From an uncultured Ignavibacteriales bacterium (GTDB lineage Bacteria; Bacteroidota; Ignavibacteria; Ignavibacteriales; Ignavibacteriaceae): a stretch of 7,826 bases of DNA. The DNA lies in contig CAIWTC010000688.1 in the NCBI GenBank assembly GCA_903915485.1, positions 1 through 7,826 on the forward strand, read 5' to 3'. The notes beneath the pieces are model-generated. The model had not been told where the DNA came from. It ran no database searches and was given only the letters and a program-made list of their open reading frames with translations. Position 1 is the first letter of the stretch, and each line of letters opens with the position of its first letter. Of this stretch, positions 6,023 through 7,826 are shown piece after piece. A program made the position numbers and the translations under genes.

Positions 6023-7237
6023 TCAAAAAGTTAAAGTAACATCATGAATCCCTAAATGAGTTTTAATATTGCCGACTGAACCCGCTTCTATTCTGCCTTC
6101 CCTCCAACTATCCACGATATCATATTTAAGTATTTGAAAAACATTTACGATTTCTATATCAACAAGCAGTTTTTCAATTTCATCCGAAATCGGGGAAAAC
6201 TCTATGCATGCTATAATAACACCGGAAATTGAATGACTTGCTATAATCGAAGATAGTTCTTTAACCGCATTCCCAATCATCTCACCATAAAGAATATTAT
6301 ATATTAATACATCAATAACTCCCTGAGTTTCTGTATCCGGGAAAAGGATATTATCCGAAGCAACTTGCTTTGCGAGAATAGAAGATGCGCTGCAGAGCAT
6401 AAGATATTTACCCTGTTTCAGTTTTACTAACTCTGTTATATAATCAATGAGTTCTATAGGTTTCCCCTGAAAAGGATACTCAACTGGTTCTGAAGCATTT
6501 TTATTAAAATCATTTGGATTCAAGTTGCAACTTGCATTGGTTATTGGTATATGTTGAATGGCAGTATTCAATACCTCGACATTCGGTTGACCTATAGTTT
6601 CTCCGATTTGCAGCATGAGCAACTTAATTTCATCCACATATTTTGAAACCATCGAGCAATTTTCTCTATATACAACTCCAACAGAAGTAAAATCAGTAAA
6701 ATAGCCTGAGCGCAAAATACTCTTTTCATAAATTAGAGTGTGCACTCCCTCCCCGCGGGTGTTCTCCAAAATGTTTTTTAAGTAAAACCCACATTTAGTG
6801 AATACTCTTTGACTTCTATAATTTGTACTCCAGGTTATGGTTTCTATCAAAAAACGACCATGATTCATGAAAGTTTCAAATGCAATCTCGAAAAAAACAT
6901 TTGTAAGTTTTTTGTCACGAAATCGCTCTTCAATCAAAATAAACTGCACTACCGATTTGCGGCTTATAGGGTGCTTAAGATAACAGCAAAAACAACCTGC
7001 AAAAGAATTACAGGAAACACCTACTATCGTAAATGCATTCTCATTTTTGAATCTGTTAAAAATCGCCTCCATCGGCATCCTCTCGGTAAGCGGAGGGACA
7101 AAATCATGGTTAGACTTATATCCATTCTCAACTAATTTTTCCCACCAATCAGAATCTTGGGAAATAAGGAAATACTCGATGTTATTTTCTGTTTTAAGTA
7201 AAAGGTCTTTCATTATCACCTTATATGAATTCGACAT
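6023..7237 (-). CDS. GNAT acetyltransferase fused to an Asp/Glu racemase-like domain
   Basis: This 404-residue protein has two domains. Residues ~12-172 look like a GNAT N-acyltransferase: strand 4/motif A VVQFILIEERFRDKKLTNVFFE (96-117) and motif B WSTNYRSQRVFTKCGFYLK. The acetyl-CoA loop normally reads R-G-x-G, but here it is R107-D-K-K, so CoA binding may be altered. Residues ~184-404 resemble the aspartate/glutamate racemase superfamily: an opening SVGVVYRENCS, first catalytic Cys C282 in LMLCSASS (cf. CNTA/CNSA), second C344 in IIACIEFSPI (cf. CTELPLL), and a closing DIVDSWREGRI. Both catalytic cysteines are kept, so cofactor-independent racemisation or epimerisation of an amino acid is likely. 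ATG at 7237 gives the longest frame. ATG at 7213, preceded by AAGGTG, is a good alternative start. It is convergent with the ATP-grasp gene. Confidence 0.7.
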   Translation of the reverse strand: MSNSYKVIMKDLLLKTENNIEYFLISQDSDWWEKLVENGYKSNHDFVPPLTERMPMEAIFNRFKNENAFTIVGVSCNSFAGCFCCYLKHPISRKSVVQFILIEERFRDKKLTNVFFEIAFETFMNHGRFLIETITWSTNYRSQRVFTKCGFYLKNILENTRGEGVHTLIYEKSILRSGYFTDFTSVGVVYRENCSMVSKYVDEIKLLMLQIGETIGQPNVEVLNTAIQHIPITNASCNLNPNDFNKNASEPVEYPFQGKPIELIDYITELVKLKQGKYLMLCSASSILAKQVASDNILFPDTETQGVIDVLIYNILYGEMIGNAVKELSSIIASHSISGVIIACIEFSPISDEIEKLLVDIEIVNVFQILKYDIVDSWREGRIEAGSVGNIKTHLGIHDVTLTF

Positions 7238-7253
7238 AATGGGCGGCCATTAT
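7236..7253. repeat. Inverted repeat over the start codon of the GNAT-racemase gene
   Basis: ATAATGG (7236-7242), loop GCGG, and CCATTAT (7247-7253) form a perfect 7 bp inverted repeat. In the minus-strand mRNA the first two bases of the ATG at 7237 sit in the stem. It could be a small operator or a start-masking hairpin, or chance. If translation begins at 7213 the hairpin lies in the leader. Confidence 0.4.
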
Positions 7254-7390
7254 TCTTTTTGCTTAATAAAAACACTTAATATTTACCACTTCATTTAATG
7301 CTATTTTGATTCCAATAATTTAGGAAACTTATTTACGCTAAAAAACTATATATCACCACATTTTTATATCCTAATATAACCACTTATTAG
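7254..7390. other. AT-rich spacer upstream of the GNAT-racemase gene
   Basis: This stretch must hold the promoter of the minus-strand GNAT-racemase gene. No consensus element (TTTG/TAnnTTTG or TTGACA/TATAAT) is clear on that strand. No gene is seen. It ends at the in-frame TAG (7388-7390) that limits the peptidase remnant. Confidence 0.4.
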
Positions 7391-7558
7391 CAGAATTACC
7401 TCCCCAACACTCGCTGCCCGCGCAAAAGCAAGTATAACCAGAAACAACGGGGAACAATTTTAAAGGACTCCACCATAGTGAAGTTACTTAAAAAGATCAG
7501 ATGGAAATGGGGCGGAGAATGGAAATCACTAAAAGACTATCAACATTTTGAAAAGTAA
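7391..7558 (+). pseudogene. Remnant of an M15 peptidase gene (C-terminal ~55 codons)
   Basis: This is the 3' end of a second copy of the M15 peptidase gene. From 7391 the frame reads without a stop to TAA at 7556-7558. It matches residues ~170-217 of the intact gene: KYNQKQRGTILKDSTIVKLL versus KYDAKKRGTILKDSYIYKLF, then WKWGGEWKSLKDYQHFEK with one change (D to E). The catalytic DYQHFE is kept, but H149, D156, the signal peptide and the start are all missing. An in-frame TAG lies at 7388, so it cannot be functional. Similarity is uneven: about 57/60 bases in 7499-7558 but only about 34/57 in 7442-7498. The homology continues past the stop into the 3' flank. The low-similarity part shows that it derives from an old paralogue rather than a fresh duplication. 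Confidence 0.88.
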
Positions 7559-7610
7559 AATTTTTCTCAAATGACAGGAGAAAATTCGATATATTAGAGG
7601 CATGGATTAT
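7499..7610 (+). repeat. Direct repeat, right copy (M15 tail plus 3' flank)
   Basis: This is the partner of 4523-4633, in the same orientation. Identity is highest from 7499 to 7576 (74 of 78 aligned bases by hand count), then fades up to 7610. The copy lacks the second arm of the terminator stem found after the intact gene. It ends 55 bp before the tRNA-Arg gene. Confidence 0.9.
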
Positions 7611-7611
7611 A

Positions 7612-7662
7612 AGAATTAATTCTATATCATTCATAATTAATAACTTATAATTCATAATTAAT
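7612..7662. repeat. AT-rich short repeats just upstream of the tRNA
   Basis: A perfect 12 bp palindrome, AGAATTAATTCT (7612-7623), is followed by two direct copies of ATTCATAATTAAT (7629-7641 and 7650-7662), 21 bp apart. A TATAAT at 7646-7651 lies 13 bases before the tRNA and could be its -10 element. No convincing -35 is visible. Confidence 0.55.
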
Positions 7663-7664
7663 TC

Positions 7665-7736
7665 GCCCCCGTAGCTCAGTGGATAGAGCAGTGGCCTCCG
7701 GAGCCATGCGCATGGGTTCGACTCCCGTCGGGGGTA
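7665..7736 (+). tRNA. tRNA-Arg (anticodon CCG)
   Basis: The sequence folds into a full cloverleaf. The acceptor stem is GCCCCCG/CGGGGGT (one G-U pair at the end), the D arm is GCTC/GAGC with loop AGTGGATA, and the anticodon arm is GTGGC/GCCAT around the loop CTCCGGA. The anticodon CCG is at 7698-7700 and reads CGG (Arg). The variable loop is GCGC, and the T arm is ATGGG/CCCGT with loop TTCGACT. The discriminator base is A7736. CCA is not encoded (CTA follows), so it must be added after transcription. No integrase or attachment-site duplication of the tRNA's 3' end is seen in the window. Confidence 0.97.
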
Positions 7737-7756
7737 CTAAACAATAAGATTTACTA

Positions 7757-7826
7757 ATGAATTATTTTGTTTACATACTTCAAAGCCAATCAGACAGTTC
7801 TTTCTATACAGGACTAACCATTGATA
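7757..7826 (+). CDS. GIY-YIG nuclease family protein, N-terminal part (3' end outside window)
   Basis: A frame starting at ATG 7757 stays open to the right edge (23 codons). It reads MNYFVYILQSQSDSSFYTGL followed by TID. The first strand VYILQS and the second FYTGLT are the two halves of the GIY-YIG core (usually YVYIL then YIGxT) of small YhbQ/UvrC-N-like proteins. Such single-domain proteins are widespread in Bacteroidota and often lie beside tRNA genes; their cellular role is poorly known. Here V-Y-I replaces G-I-Y and Y-T-G replaces Y-I-G, which is normal for this subgroup. The start is 20 bases after the tRNA, so both may share a transcript. No Shine-Dalgarno sequence is seen. The catalytic Arg and Glu lie outside the window. 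Confidence 0.82.
   Translation, partial: MNYFVYILQSQSDSSFYTGLTID

Noticed and set aside
6809..7298. Plus-strand frames antisense to the GNAT domain (6809-7135, 7047-7298)
   Set aside because: They are antisense to a recognisable GNAT domain, overlap each other and show no conserved motifs.
7391..7662. CRISPR array or insertion sequence near the tRNA
   Set aside because: There are only two copies of a 13 bp AT-rich repeat and no spacer pattern, terminal inverted repeats or transposase; the larger repeat is explained by the M15 gene tail.

Overview
The window is an AT-rich bacterial chromosomal segment holding two partial genes at its edges, eight complete protein genes, one gene remnant and one tRNA. 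Three clues suggest a Bacteroidota or related FCB lineage (for example Ignavibacteria-like). These are a TTTG-N19-TAnnTTTG promoter in front of the peptidase gene, minus-strand genes that mostly lack Shine-Dalgarno sequences, and the style of the receiver and GIY-YIG proteins. The taxonomic placement is inference; no ribosomal or other marker gene is present.

Left part (1-3669): the tail of a MutT-type NUDIX hydrolase on the plus strand faces a compact minus-strand cluster. In transcription order this is a DUF1232 (YkvA-like) membrane protein, an ADP-ribose-pyrophosphatase-type NUDIX hydrolase, RecN, a 72-residue AbrB-like/antitoxin-like protein and a single-domain response regulator. NUDIX and recN are 2 bp apart, and recN and the AbrB-like gene 16 bp apart, so at least these three are probably co-transcribed. 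The theme is nucleotide clean-up plus double-strand-break repair, with two small regulatory proteins at the end.

Middle and right part (3670-7664): a secreted M15-family D,D-carboxypeptidase-like gene with its own promoter and a likely terminator is followed by two convergent genes. One is a circularly permuted ATP-grasp enzyme (plus strand), the other a GNAT-Asp/Glu-racemase fusion (minus strand). Beyond them lies a plus-strand remnant of a second copy of the M15 gene's 3' end, including its 3' flank. The two-gene block is therefore bracketed by direct copies of the same peptidase tail. The remnant is about 95% identical to the intact gene over its last 60 coding bases but only about 60% over the preceding 57 bases (hand counts), which points to recombination or gene conversion.

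Right edge (7665-7826): tRNA-Arg(CCG) without an encoded CCA, followed at once by the start of a GIY-YIG family gene.

The most interesting unit is peptidase + ATP-grasp + acetyltransferase/racemase. These activities could together make or edit a D-amino-acid-containing peptide or cell-wall component, but the pathway is inferred from domain content only.
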